A stretch of 64,000 nucleotides of DNA from Moritella sp. 24 (GTDB lineage Bacteria > Pseudomonadota > Gammaproteobacteria > Enterobacterales > Moritellaceae): positions 2,551,505 to 2,615,504 of the forward strand of contig NZ_CP056123.1 of assembly GCF_018219155.1 (NCBI RefSeq). The letters run 5' to 3'. The notes below the pieces were generated by a model, which made no database searches, was not told the DNA's origin, and saw only the letters and a list, made by a program, of their open reading frames with translations. Below are positions 21,701-29,649 of the stretch, one piece after another (positions within the stretch are counted from its first letter, which is position 1; each line of letters starts with the position of its first letter). A program made the position numbers and the translations under genes.

Positions 21701-22600
21701 ATTAAGCGTCGAGTAGTCGTATATAATGGTTTGTGATGGTTGACCATTCTCATAGATACTTTGAAATTTAGTGACATAAGGATAGTGACTCATAGGTGAA
21801 CCAGATGGCGTTTTATGGCCCAGTTCTTTGTACCATATATAATCAACTTGACCTGTCGGGTGGATAACGGTATTGATCACTTTTACGTTAAGACTATATA
21901 AGGTCTCGTAGTTGATACGAGTTAATAAGTCTTCAGTGTTTGGCAAGGTTACTCGATCTAACTTTGAGCCCATTTTATAAAGCGTAATATGTCTTTCTTC
22001 ACCTGTTATCGAGATTAAACTCACTTTTGTGTATGCATTAGTGGTCCAGTAATCAGTATTGAGCTCATTGCCGACACTGTCTGAAACACAGATTAAACGA
22101 TAGCTACCACTATGTGCGGCGTAGTCAAAATATATTTCTTGGCCATGTGGAGATACTCGTCGTTGCAGTGTGCCGCTACTCCAATCCACAAATTCTGTTT
22201 CACCATTTTTATAAGCAATTTTTAGCCCACTTCTGGCAGACTCTCCAGGCTTAGAAATATTACTCATATAATAAACTTTGGTATCTTGGAGTTTTTTATA
22301 AGGAATAACGTATTCTTCTAAATCAGAATCATATTGAATTCTAAATCGCTGCCCATTTTTAAGCGTGAGGTTATAATTGCTTTTATCAAAGTGGGTTATA
22401 TATAGCTTCCACCCTATTCCATATCCGTAATCATTTGTATCAAACGGATTGTAATAAATTTTCTTTTCAAAGTTGGGGCCCGACAGGTTATTCGCTAATA
22501 ATGTCCCAAGACTAAACTCCAATGAGAATGAACCGGTACGAACGTCTACACCTGAGCTAATAAATTCACTAAAATTAAATGCGTTACTCGTCATGTCCAT
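18788..22600 (-). CDS. YD-repeat (Rhs/Tc-like) protein lacking the C-terminal core
   Basis: This 1270-residue protein has no signal peptide. Its N-terminus (NAFNFSEFISSGVDVRTGSF, then YNPFDTNDYGYGIGWKL) is the opening domain of Rhs/insecticidal-toxin-like proteins, and EYYPLEGVEAQCPEAPYGIV is a marker of that family. Many YD repeats follow (QYDNQGRLIRE, YEYDVFNRLKSIRD, QYDARGFLIS). Such repeats build a hollow beta-shell that encloses a C-terminal payload (known of the family). Here the chain stops at YTPFGSGYTKEFSS, just where the GFNG core normally follows, and the core is encoded by the next, overlapping gene. It is translationally coupled to that gene. A terminator-like hairpin lies upstream at 22635-22653. 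Confidence 0.9.
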   Translation of the reverse strand: MDMTSNAFNFSEFISSGVDVRTGSFSLEFSLGTLLANNLSGPNFEKKIYYNPFDTNDYGYGIGWKLYITHFDKSNYNLTLKNGQRFRIQYDSDLEEYVIPYKKLQDTKVYYMSNISKPGESARSGLKIAYKNGETEFVDWSSGTLQRRVSPHGQEIYFDYAAHSGSYRLICVSDSVGNELNTDYWTTNAYTKVSLISITGEERHITLYKMGSKLDRVTLPNTEDLLTRINYETLYSLNVKVINTVIHPTGQVDYIWYKELGHKTPSGSPMSHYPYVTKFQSIYENGQPSQTIIYDYSTLNFLGYNSGVSWDKDEDTLFKALSDYTYSSDEIINGDVKITRHYNKYHLVDKEQFYDGEFCYQVVDYAYFANLNWKISDQPANYSLAREQKVTFYSSSGERTETNTYDYDIYGNILANFYEDGSVSYYEYYPLEGVEAQCPEAPYGIVRFLKSENFHLPGASLGGTPYRSKHVEYKEITMLNNDGIFVVPIKQINHNSEVAMIYYEDKADNNMFGRIESKSTTVNGSTSHISHRYLFDTSYLSITNTLRTHDGYTTLKREDFSYLTGNMMYALDEQGISVSTEHDDLDRVISESWAHNNSVKISRNYDYTIGDGENQLAISDSTGRNKIFKFSNANNLISIYQQNNEATLFKSNEFIYDAQGQIIQQSSFDRINSIAKPMHEYREYDHWGEISKVTYPDDTVEIFQNDVVAMQSNHYIEGLTRTVTTYNIVGKELSILKYDPDDIEFSETINDYNSAHQLIKTVDENDLETFYQYDDNERLIEQYFYDDDVKIKIDIHYASFTNDLLTTQVSVNNTPMGQRAYDGLGRVTTESKFEGTAINFDYTGSSSKATSVETESGSTIEITYEPFWGEKTAVIVDGDENNTSTYQYDNQGRLIRETNSNCAITYVYNNLEQLVSESVNITEEDKELTASYTYSPMGVLLQQTDFVGMSKVVTYDSLCRIERTDFVSKSGIGHNSIVINYDAYSRPTEYTYSNGYDSFINTIYYNSFGVESGRKTHKGGELEVDLSIRYLNNLKIDNRQITITGKRNTNEDMGYDQIGRLTQYNATGELTPRDNIGQLTNQAFNFDIYDNIDSKLTTYSTASEAISTDYQYHAFNKTQLSNISTQHIDYPITHDSAGNLTNDELGNQYEYDVFNRLKSIRDSNGNSINSYQYDARGFLISQRPFNSDTIYLYYQFNSIANECSSIHSTSYIGVDDNVIGRVVDEVTYQYMATDTNGSVLSTWTRSQDQLKQSVNTYTPFGSGYTKEFSS

Positions 22601-22634
22601 AACATCACCCTGTGTTAGGTATTAATATAAAAAA

Positions 22635-22653
22635 GCTCATCAATCTGATGAGC
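22635..22653 (-). terminator. repeat-associated hairpin after secreted paralogue 1
   Basis: GCTCATCA (22635-22642) pairs with TGATGAGC (22646-22653). Read on the minus strand it is followed by TTTTTTAT, so it is a rho-independent terminator for the gene ending at 22673. Nearly the same element recurs at 23853 and 25054. Confidence 0.8.
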
Positions 22654-22672
22654 CTTATTATTTAGATTTTGT

Positions 22673-23797
22673 CTATCGAAGCACTAAATCGTCATCATCA
22701 TTACCAGTGCCGAACTTAAGAGACAAGGAATGAGTGGTTCCATAAAAGTCAGTTATAGATAATTCATTAGCTCGCCTATCGGACTCTCCATTAGCGATGG
22801 AATTATCACCTTGATAATTGACACACACATTTTGGCTTGAAGCGTTTTTAATGCACTTTTTATCTGCGATCATGTAGTATTCTTCATGCATCTGATATAA
22901 AAGGAATGATGTAACTAATGATGGTGTTGAAGGAGGTGATATGATTGAAAGATCAAATGAACCCACAGTATCGCTATCCTCATTAATATGTTCAATGGTT
23001 TCTACTTTACTTGAATCATAAGCCCATAATCCAACCCAGCTAGATACACCTACAGCCCCCTGATAATCTCGTAATACATAAAATTCAGAGTCACTGTTCA
23101 AGCGAAGATTCGAAGATATTGCTTCTACCGCTCCATTACTATATTGAATATCATGAATTTGAACGTATTCACTTTGGCTATGCAGTTCATACACTTTTGC
23201 AAGATGATACTTTTCGTCTCTTATCGTGTCCGACTTTAGTTCAAACCCGATAGGTTTAGGTTTTTGGGCTGAGATATGAACTCTCGACATGTTATCACCT
23301 ATACATGAGGTTTTAGCGATGATTTTATCATTACTTTGCATGCCTTTTACGACAACACATATTTCTGCTGTCGCAGGAAGATCATTCGTTTTTCTTATAA
23401 AACGTGTTTCACGATATGGTTCCCACTCTGCGTCTGTAATTGTGATATCTTCCTCGTTATTACGTTGTTCAGTTGAAGATTGGCTTGATAATATTTCATG
23501 TAAATAGTCATTTCCAACCTCCTCAACAGCCCATTCTTCATCAGTCTCAATTGGGGTCATTTCATAAAAATCACATAAAGTGATATCCGTAAATGAAAAT
23601 CCTCCTAGAGCCTTATAATCAATAGCGATTTCTGCTTGCATGTTACCATTAGCATAGATATCCCCACTTCCAAGTACGCTAATCGATACGTTATATAACT
23701 CTTCTTCAGCTCCTATGGGGGATATCTCACGGCAAGAGTCATTGGCGAATGTAGCCCCAGAAAAAAAGAGAGTTATTAATAAAATAGATTTTTTCAT
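22673..23797 (-). CDS. secreted protein of unknown family, paralogue 1
   Basis: I choose the ATG at 23797 because AGGA lies at good distance and it starts a clean signal peptide, MKKSILLITLFFSGATFAN (374 residues); earlier in-frame ATGs would add an unlikely leader. I do not recognise the family. It shares with its two neighbours the blocks VLGSGDIYANGNMQ, DITLCD, EICVVVKGMQSNDKIIAKTSC, VYELHS, VGLWAYDSSKV, and a C-terminal end FGTGNDDDDLVL rich in Asp. Several cysteines are conserved, suggesting periplasmic or extracellular disulfides. It lies directly upstream of the YD-repeat gene, with a terminator hairpin between them. Confidence 0.8.
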   Translation of the reverse strand: MKKSILLITLFFSGATFANDSCREISPIGAEEELYNVSISVLGSGDIYANGNMQAEIAIDYKALGGFSFTDITLCDFYEMTPIETDEEWAVEEVGNDYLHEILSSQSSTEQRNNEEDITITDAEWEPYRETRFIRKTNDLPATAEICVVVKGMQSNDKIIAKTSCIGDNMSRVHISAQKPKPIGFELKSDTIRDEKYHLAKVYELHSQSEYVQIHDIQYSNGAVEAISSNLRLNSDSEFYVLRDYQGAVGVSSWVGLWAYDSSKVETIEHINEDSDTVGSFDLSIISPPSTPSLVTSFLLYQMHEEYYMIADKKCIKNASSQNVCVNYQGDNSIANGESDRRANELSITDFYGTTHSLSLKFGTGNDDDDLVLR

Positions 23798-23852
23798 ATT
23801 TATCATCCTAATTAATATTTCCATGAAAGTTAGGCCCAAAGGCCAATAAAAA

Positions 23853-23873
23853 GGCTCATCAATCTGATGAGCC
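23853..23873 (-). terminator. repeat-associated hairpin after secreted paralogue 2
   Basis: GGCTCATCA (23853-23861) pairs with TGATGAGCC (23865-23873). On the minus strand it is followed by TTTTTATTGG, a standard terminator, and it is the second copy of the repeated element. Confidence 0.85.
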
Positions 23874-23884
23874 ATTTAATTCTA

Positions 23885-25003
23885 TTAATAAATGAACAAA
23901 TCGTCATTATCGTTCCCGTTACCGAACTTAACAGTCAGTGAACGAGCGGTACCATAAAAGTCAGTTATCGTTAAATCGTTAGTCAATCTATCTGACACTA
24001 ATTGCATGTGTGATGTATCTCCATCATAATTAATGCAGTCATTCATACCGTAAATACATTCTGCACAAAAATTATCTGCGATCATGAAATTCTGTTCATG
24101 TATTTGAAATAAAAAGAATGATGTAATTAATGATGATGTAGAAGGTGGTGTTATAGTAGAAAGAGAAAATGAACCGACACTATGAGAAATCGCATTAATA
24201 TGCTCTATTTCGTAGACTTTGCTGGAATCATAAGCCCATACTCCAACCCAACTAGATTCCCAATTTCCTTTTTGATAGTCTCTTAGTACATTATAACTAG
24301 AGCTACCGTTTAGACGAAGAATCGAAGCTGTGGCTTCCTTTACTCCATTGCTATATTGGATATCCTTGACTTGAATAACCTGATTAACACTGTGCAGTTC
24401 ATAAACTTTCGCACGATTATTTTTTTCGTCTCTAATTTTTTTAGATTTTAATTCAAACTCTGCTGGTTCAGGTAGTCCCGCTGCAATATGTATGCTAGAC
24501 ATGTCATCGCCAATACATGACGTTTTAGCGATTAACTCCCCGTCACTTTGCATACCCGTTACGACAACACAGACATCTGCTGAGACAGGCTCATTACCAG
24601 TGGTTCTTAAATAACGAGTATCGTAAAATGGTATCCAATCACCCATATTAGTATTTACATCTTCAAGACTGTCATCGTTTGAAGACTGTCTTGATAAGAT
24701 CTCATGTAAATAGTCATTTTCTATTTCATCAACTTTCCACTTACCTTTTGCCTCTATAGGTTCCATTTCATAAGCATCACACAAGGTGATATTCATTAAT
24801 GAAAACCCGCCTTGCGCTTTATAATCAACTCTGATTTGTGCTTGCATGTTGCCATTAGCATAGATCCCGCCACTTCCAAGTACACTTATCGATGGCGATT
24901 CTAACTCTTCAATAGGGCCTCCTGGGATTATGTCCCTACAAGTATTATTCGCGAATGTAGCCCCAGAAAATAACAGACCCAATAATAAAATAGATTTTTT
25001 CAT
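23885..25003 (-). CDS. secreted protein of unknown family, paralogue 2
   Basis: From the ATG at 25003 (AGGA upstream) this is 372 residues with signal peptide MKKSILLLGLLFSGATFAN. It aligns along its whole length with the flanking paralogues, and is closest to paralogue 3 (IRVDYKAQGGFSLMNITLCD, DVCVVVTGMQSDGELIAKT, FGNGNDNDDLFIY). Extra cysteines near the C-terminus (FCAECIYGMNDC) are partly specific to this copy. Its function is unknown. Location between two Rhs tip genes makes a role in the same system, such as a partner or a protective protein, possible but unproven. Confidence 0.8.
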   Translation of the reverse strand: MKKSILLLGLLFSGATFANNTCRDIIPGGPIEELESPSISVLGSGGIYANGNMQAQIRVDYKAQGGFSLMNITLCDAYEMEPIEAKGKWKVDEIENDYLHEILSRQSSNDDSLEDVNTNMGDWIPFYDTRYLRTTGNEPVSADVCVVVTGMQSDGELIAKTSCIGDDMSSIHIAAGLPEPAEFELKSKKIRDEKNNRAKVYELHSVNQVIQVKDIQYSNGVKEATASILRLNGSSSYNVLRDYQKGNWESSWVGVWAYDSSKVYEIEHINAISHSVGSFSLSTITPPSTSSLITSFFLFQIHEQNFMIADNFCAECIYGMNDCINYDGDTSHMQLVSDRLTNDLTITDFYGTARSLTVKFGNGNDNDDLFIY

Positions 25004-25053
25004 ATGTTTCATCCTGATAAATACTTCTATGAAGGTACGACCTAAACGCCAAT

Positions 25054-25082
25054 AAATAGCTCATCAATCTGATGAGCTATTT
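25054..25082 (-). terminator. repeat-associated hairpin after secreted paralogue 3
   Basis: AAATAGCTCATCA (25054-25066) pairs with TGATGAGCTATTT (25070-25082). It is the third copy of the element that follows each paralogue, here with a longer A/T-extended stem. Confidence 0.8.
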
Positions 25083-25089
25083 AATTCAA

Positions 25090-26214
25090 TTAATAAATGA
25101 ACAAATCGTCGTTATCATTCCCGTTACCGAACTTAATGGACACAGATCGAGGAGTGCCATAAACATCTGTTATCGTTAAATCGTTAGTACGGTAATCTGA
25201 CTCTCCAATTCCTGTAGGATAAGAATGCTTTCCTTCATAGTTGTAGCAGCTGTTACTACCGGTTCCGGTTTTATAGCAAAGGTTATCTGCTATCATGTAG
25301 TAATATCTATGTAGCTGAAATAAAAAGAATGACGTAATTAATGATGGTGAAGACGGGGGCGCTAAAGTGGGAAGGTCAAACGAACCGACGCTTTTAGAGT
25401 TTTCGTTTATGATCTCGACTGTATCGACTTTACTTGAGTCATAAGCCCATACGCCAACCCAACTAGATATCCTCTCTCCTGTTTGGGTATCTCGTAACAC
25501 ATTAAAATCTGATTGACTGTTTACACGAAGAGTCGTATTAGTGGCTTCACTTGCACCATTACGATATTTAATATCATGAATTTGAATGTTTTTATCTACA
25601 CTATGTAGTTCATAAACTTTCGAAAGATGCTCGTTTGTATCATTTATCTTGTCCCAATTTAATTCAAACTCTACTGGTTCCGGTATTTCGGCAGCAACGT
25701 GGATGGTCGATACGCTATCTCCGATGCATGACGTTTTAGCGATTAATTCCCCATCACTTTGCATGCCAGTCACTACAACACAAACATCTGCAGACGCCTC
25801 AGTATCATCCGCTGTTCTTAAATAACGTGTATCATAAAACGGTATCCAGTCGGCGAAATTAGTGTTTACATCTTCAGGATTGTCATTGTTTGAAGGTTGA
25901 CTTGATATAATCTCATGTAAATAGTCATTTTCTATTTCATCAACTTTCCATTCCCCGCTATCTTCTATAGGGGTCATTTCAAAGTAATCACATAAAGTAA
26001 TATCCATTAATGAAAAGCCTGCTTGCGCTTTATAATCAACCCGGATCTTTGCTTGCATATTACCATTAGCATAGATATTCCCATTTCCAAGTACGGTTAT
26101 CGATGGATAATCTAACTCCTCTCCAGAACCTCCTGGTGTTATTCCACGGCAAGAATCATTCGCTAATGTAGCTCCTGAAAATAAGAAACTCATTAATAAA
26201 ATAGATTTTTTCAT
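25090..26214 (-). CDS. secreted protein of unknown family, paralogue 3
   Basis: From the ATG at 26214 (AGGA upstream) this is 374 residues with signal peptide MKKSILLMSFLFSGATLAN. It shares the paralogue blocks YANGNMQAKIRVDYKAQ, DVCVVVTGMQSDGELIAKT, SSWVGVWAYDSSKV and the acidic C-terminal FGNGNDNDDLFIY. It is first of the three in the direction of transcription and lies about 195 bases after the stop of tip B. Each copy has its own start region and terminator, which indicates duplication of a complete unit. No known domain was recognised. Confidence 0.8.
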   Translation of the reverse strand: MKKSILLMSFLFSGATLANDSCRGITPGGSGEELDYPSITVLGNGNIYANGNMQAKIRVDYKAQAGFSLMDITLCDYFEMTPIEDSGEWKVDEIENDYLHEIISSQPSNNDNPEDVNTNFADWIPFYDTRYLRTADDTEASADVCVVVTGMQSDGELIAKTSCIGDSVSTIHVAAEIPEPVEFELNWDKINDTNEHLSKVYELHSVDKNIQIHDIKYRNGASEATNTTLRVNSQSDFNVLRDTQTGERISSWVGVWAYDSSKVDTVEIINENSKSVGSFDLPTLAPPSSPSLITSFFLFQLHRYYYMIADNLCYKTGTGSNSCYNYEGKHSYPTGIGESDYRTNDLTITDVYGTPRSVSIKFGNGNDNDDLFIY

Positions 26215-26409
26215 ATTTTTCATCCTGATTAATATTTCCATGTATATACGATCCAAACATCTACCAAGGTAGAGTTCAGATTTCTAATTAATGTGATGCG
26301 AGAACACTTTAAAGCACCATTGTTAAGGTTTTGATGCGCAATTATTAACGGACAGTTAAGTTATCATGACTATAATGATTGTTATTTTTACACTAAGAAT
26401 TAGGCCTTT

Positions 26410-27633
26410 TTAATTTAAATGCCCTAAGCCGAATCCATATTCTAATTGCCCAGACCCTTCCCATTGCTGATGCCTATCGTAGATCGTACCCAGCGATCCC
26501 ATAAAATCTTCACGTAGTTCATTTCTGGTGTCTGATAACACGGAATAACTGCCAGACTGAGCCATTTCAACGATAGGAGAAGGCGAGGAGTTGTGAACGA
26601 TACGGTAAGTATTTCGGGCGACACGTGCGCTGCGAAGCGTCTCTTTAACCAGCTTAGCAATAGCAACCTGCCCCGCAGTATAGGACCCAAGGAGTGGACC
26701 AGTATTTGAACCAACTCGAGAATCTTGCCGCCCAAAACTTTTTTTGGTGACATCTGTCCCACTCATTTTATCTTTGGCCATTTTTGCAGGCATGCGGGAG
26801 TAAAAGCCAAGCTTAACCACATTACTGCCGATATTAAGTCCTAACCCAGCCTTCGCTAACTTTTCGTTACCATTAAATGTTGATGCCACACCAAGTGAAG
26901 TACCAACTGCATCAACAGCTTCAAATGTAAGTTCTACTTTAGACATCCATTTAGCTTTAGAAATTTTTTGATAAAGACCAGTAGACTCTTTCCTTGCGTT
27001 GCGAAGATGCTTCGCGCCATTTTCCAAAACGCTTAAACCACCCAATGCAACAGAAGCGACATCAATGACGAGACCAGATACTGTCGATGTTTTTGAGAGA
27101 GCATTGTAAGCAGGATGACTCGGATCATCGATAATCGCAGCAGCGATACCGGTGGAACCAGATAAAAGCCCTGCGGTTAGTGCCGTCAGACTAAGGGCGA
27201 GTGTTGGTATTGTCGCTAGCCCCCCAGTCATCACCGTAGCGACGGCCACTGAGATAGAAAACAATATCCCTAAAATACCACCAATGATGCCACTCGCATC
27301 GACTCTACCGCTGGGGTCAATATTATTAATGGGATCGTTTGAGGCAAAGGTGTATCCATTTACCCCTCCATCTCCAAACGGAGCCATCTCACCATCAAAT
27401 TGATGAAAACTACCTAACGCAGGATTGTAAACACGGTAACCATTACCAAGATGATACATATCCATCGCAAAGTCTTTTGGTTGACCATTAAACCCCATCG
27501 GATTTTCAAAAATAACCGCAGGAACAACAGCTGTGGATGACTTTGCCAAAAGCGTTCTTGGTGCATAAATTGCTATGCCAGTCATGATCGCGCTGAATTT
27601 AAAAAATTGCCTTCTCGATAATCCCTTGCTCAT
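26410..27633 (-). CDS. orphan Rhs core tip B with twin-arginine signal
   Basis: This 407-residue protein has exactly the length of tip A and is alignable along its whole length. It has the same Tat-like start (S-R-R-Q-F-F-K at 6-12), the same Rhs core (NPMGFNGQPKDF, GNGYRVYNPALGSFHQFD, NDPINNIDPSG), and a related tail ending LEYGFGLGHLN. The region after DPSG differs most in its middle third. No full YD-repeat gene precedes it. Instead the bases upstream keep an in-frame scar of one, including the AAGGAG ribosome site and the ATGA overlap. It is probably still translated. Whether it can act without a YD shell, or with the shell encoded downstream, is not known. Confidence 0.82.
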   Translation of the reverse strand: MSKGLSRRQFFKFSAIMTGIAIYAPRTLLAKSSTAVVPAVIFENPMGFNGQPKDFAMDMYHLGNGYRVYNPALGSFHQFDGEMAPFGDGGVNGYTFASNDPINNIDPSGRVDASGIIGGILGILFSISVAVATVMTGGLATIPTLALSLTALTAGLLSGSTGIAAAIIDDPSHPAYNALSKTSTVSGLVIDVASVALGGLSVLENGAKHLRNARKESTGLYQKISKAKWMSKVELTFEAVDAVGTSLGVASTFNGNEKLAKAGLGLNIGSNVVKLGFYSRMPAKMAKDKMSGTDVTKKSFGRQDSRVGSNTGPLLGSYTAGQVAIAKLVKETLRSARVARNTYRIVHNSSPSPIVEMAQSGSYSVLSDTRNELREDFMGSLGTIYDRHQQWEGSGQLEYGFGLGHLN

Positions 27634-27688
27634 GATGAAAACTCCTTCGCATAGTCAGAGGAAAATGGTATCTAGGTATTGGTCAACG
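27634..27688 (-). pseudogene. remnant of the 3' end of a YD-repeat gene
   Basis: The bases just upstream of tip B match the end of the intact YD-repeat gene (18789-18846) with scattered substitutions and no gap. In the same frame they read I-P-F-S-S-D-Y-A-K-E-F-S-S-stop where the intact gene reads T-P-F-G-S-G-Y-T-K-E-F-S-S-stop, and a preceding Tyr codon has become TAG. Similarity fades beyond about 27688. This shows that tip B once followed a full YD-repeat gene. Confidence 0.8.
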
Positions 27689-28057
27689 AATAGATAACAG
27701 GCAAGAAAAAGGCCAAAATGAAGAATTCAGATAAAGTGAAAGATAAGGGAATGGCGATAACCCCATCACTCACTATCAAGTTTTAGGTATTAAGATTAGA
27801 ACAGCCCCCTTATAAAGCCTAGGGTGAGCAGGTAAATATACAACTCATAAAGTGGTAGTTTATTGCGATAATAAAAACTACTTTATTATGCTTTTTTACG
27901 TAATAAACGAATTTAGAATAAGTTTTCAAATTGGATTAAAGTAGATTTATTCACCAAAATGGTGAGAATCTATAAGATTAAGACACCAAAATAAAGCAGA
28001 TAAAGCTATTAACATCTTTATAAAACAAGTGGTAAAATATTGAAGGTATTAATAAAA
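27689..28057. other. AT-rich spacer between Rhs island and dat
   Basis: No convincing gene was found here. The stretch separates the YD-repeat remnant from the terminator of the polyamine operon and presumably holds the promoter for tip B. It may contain decayed Rhs-locus DNA that I cannot recognise. Confidence 0.5.
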
Positions 28058-28093
28058 AAGGCCTAACCCCGTATTAAATCGGAATTAGACCTT
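28058..28093 (-). terminator. terminator of the norspermidine operon
   Basis: On the minus strand, a 14-base arm starting AAGGTCTAATTCCG pairs fully (with G-U pairs) with CGGGGTTAGGCCTT after an eight-base loop, then TTTTATT follows. It lies 95 bases after the dat stop. Confidence 0.85.
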
Positions 28094-28187
28094 AATATAC
28101 TCGTTTTAAAAATGTCCGGTTTGACTCACTTCATCAGTTAATAACGAACAGTTTTATTAACGAGCGAATTTCAATTAAGAAATAGCA

Positions 28188-29618
28188 TTAAGCCACTGAG
28201 TTAATCGCATCCGTTAAGATAGCAACAACCACATCAATCTCTGCAGGCTGAATGATAAGCGGTGGTAACATGCGGATAGTCGAACCAAAACGCCCGCCTA
28301 ATTCAATAATCAAACCACGACGTAATGCCGCTTGTTGAATGTCTTTCGCACGTTGGCCATCTTGCGGTAAGTTACCTAACGCATCACGTTCGCCATTCGG
28401 ATCAATAATCTCGATACCCAACATCAAGCCACGACCACGAACATCACCGATAACGTCACTTTCAATCGCTTCTAAGTCATGCTTTAACTTAGCGCCCATC
28501 GCACCTGCGTGCAAATGCAATTGGTTTTCAGCAAGATGGCGCATAACCACCAAACCAGAAGCCATTGCTAACTGATTACCACGGAATGTACCCGCGTGTG
28601 CACCTGGATTCCATTGGTCAAAATCACTGTGATAAATAACCGCTGCTAATGGTTGGCCACCACCAAGAGCTTTAGATACCACAATCACATCCGGTTCAAT
28701 ATCAGCATGTTCAAATGCAAATACTTTACCTGTACGACCCATACCGGCTTGAATTTCATCAATGATAAGCACAATGCCGTGACGTTTAGTAATATCACGT
28801 AGACCTTTCAACCATGTTGGATCTGCAGGTAATGAACCCGCTTCGCCCTGCACTGCTTCAACAATAATCGCCGCTGGTTTAGCAACACCCGATTCAGGAT
28901 CTGTTAGCATTGTTTCTAACTGGTAAAGACTGGCTTTAATACCCGTTTCACCTAAGCCATAAGGACAACGTGGCGCGTACGGGAATGGCATTATTTGCAC
29001 ATCAGCGCCTGTCATGCTTAATGCCGACTTAGCTCCTAAGTTACCCATCATTGCTAACGCGCCATGCGTCATACCGTGATAAGCACCTGAGAAAGCAAGA
29101 ACCGAACGACGACCCGTGGCAATTTTAGCTAACTTAAGCGCTGCTTCAACCGCATCTGAACCACAAGGACTGCACATTTGAATGCGTGCATTGTCAGCCA
29201 TATTACCCGGTAGTAAAGCCAATAGCTGTGTCATAAATTGATCTTTAACAGGCGTCATCAGATCCAGTGTTTGCATTGGCACTTCTGATTGTACTGCTTG
29301 AATCAACGCATCCGTCACATCGGGATGGCTGTGACCTAGCGCTAACGTACCCGCAGCAGCTAAACAGTCAATAAAAATCTGCTGTTCAGTGTCTTCTACA
29401 AAGATACCTTGACCGCGTTTTAACGCAAATGGCAAACGACGCGGGTAACTGCGCGCATTCGATTCACGCTGTTCTTGGCGTTGCAAATAGCTATTAGTTG
29501 CCAACACGCGCGTTGGCTGACTAAGAAATGAATTCAGATTTAACGCAACTGGCGTTTGTAGACGCATCGCTGGTTTATCGTTATTCATTTCAGTCACATA
29601 ATTTAAAACTTCGCTCAC
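28188..29618 (-). CDS. dat: L-2,4-diaminobutyrate:2-oxoglutarate 4-aminotransferase
   Basis: This 476-residue class III, PLP-dependent aminotransferase begins at a GTG with AAGGTGG upstream. The PLP lysine lies in VVSKALGGGQPLAA, preceded by the cofactor aspartate in IIDEIQAGMGRTG. It converts aspartate beta-semialdehyde plus glutamate to L-2,4-diaminobutyrate, the first step of the norspermidine route. Ectoine synthesis uses a similar enzyme (EctB), but no ectA or ectC is nearby, and the neighbours are ddc, casdh and nspC. In Vibrio the aminotransferase and decarboxylase are fused in one protein; here they are separate genes at opposite ends of the operon. Confidence 0.92.
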   Translation of the reverse strand: MSEVLNYVTEMNNDKPAMRLQTPVALNLNSFLSQPTRVLATNSYLQRQEQRESNARSYPRRLPFALKRGQGIFVEDTEQQIFIDCLAAAGTLALGHSHPDVTDALIQAVQSEVPMQTLDLMTPVKDQFMTQLLALLPGNMADNARIQMCSPCGSDAVEAALKLAKIATGRRSVLAFSGAYHGMTHGALAMMGNLGAKSALSMTGADVQIMPFPYAPRCPYGLGETGIKASLYQLETMLTDPESGVAKPAAIIVEAVQGEAGSLPADPTWLKGLRDITKRHGIVLIIDEIQAGMGRTGKVFAFEHADIEPDVIVVSKALGGGQPLAAVIYHSDFDQWNPGAHAGTFRGNQLAMASGLVVMRHLAENQLHLHAGAMGAKLKHDLEAIESDVIGDVRGRGLMLGIEIIDPNGERDALGNLPQDGQRAKDIQQAALRRGLIIELGGRFGSTIRMLPPLIIQPAEIDVVVAILTDAINSVA

Positions 29619-29649
29619 GACGTTTCCACCTTCTCTGATCTTGTATTCA

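Noticed and set aside
22635..25082. The three GCTCATCA...TGATGAGC elements as a CRISPR-like or mobile repeat
   Set aside because: They are spaced by whole genes, each follows a stop codon with a T run, and they fit duplicated terminators.
26442..26762. 106-residue frame overlapping Rhs tip B in another frame
   Set aside because: Same-strand shadow inside a conserved coding region, without a start signal or likeness to anything.
17568..27690. Insertion sequence or prophage carrying the Rhs island
   Set aside because: I found no transposase, integrase, tRNA attachment site or flanking direct repeats; rearrangement by recombination between tip copies explains the layout better.
28188..29618. 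Ectoine aminotransferase (EctB)
   Set aside because: No ectA or ectC is nearby and the operon contains ddc, the carboxynorspermidine dehydrogenase gene and nspC, which define the norspermidine route.
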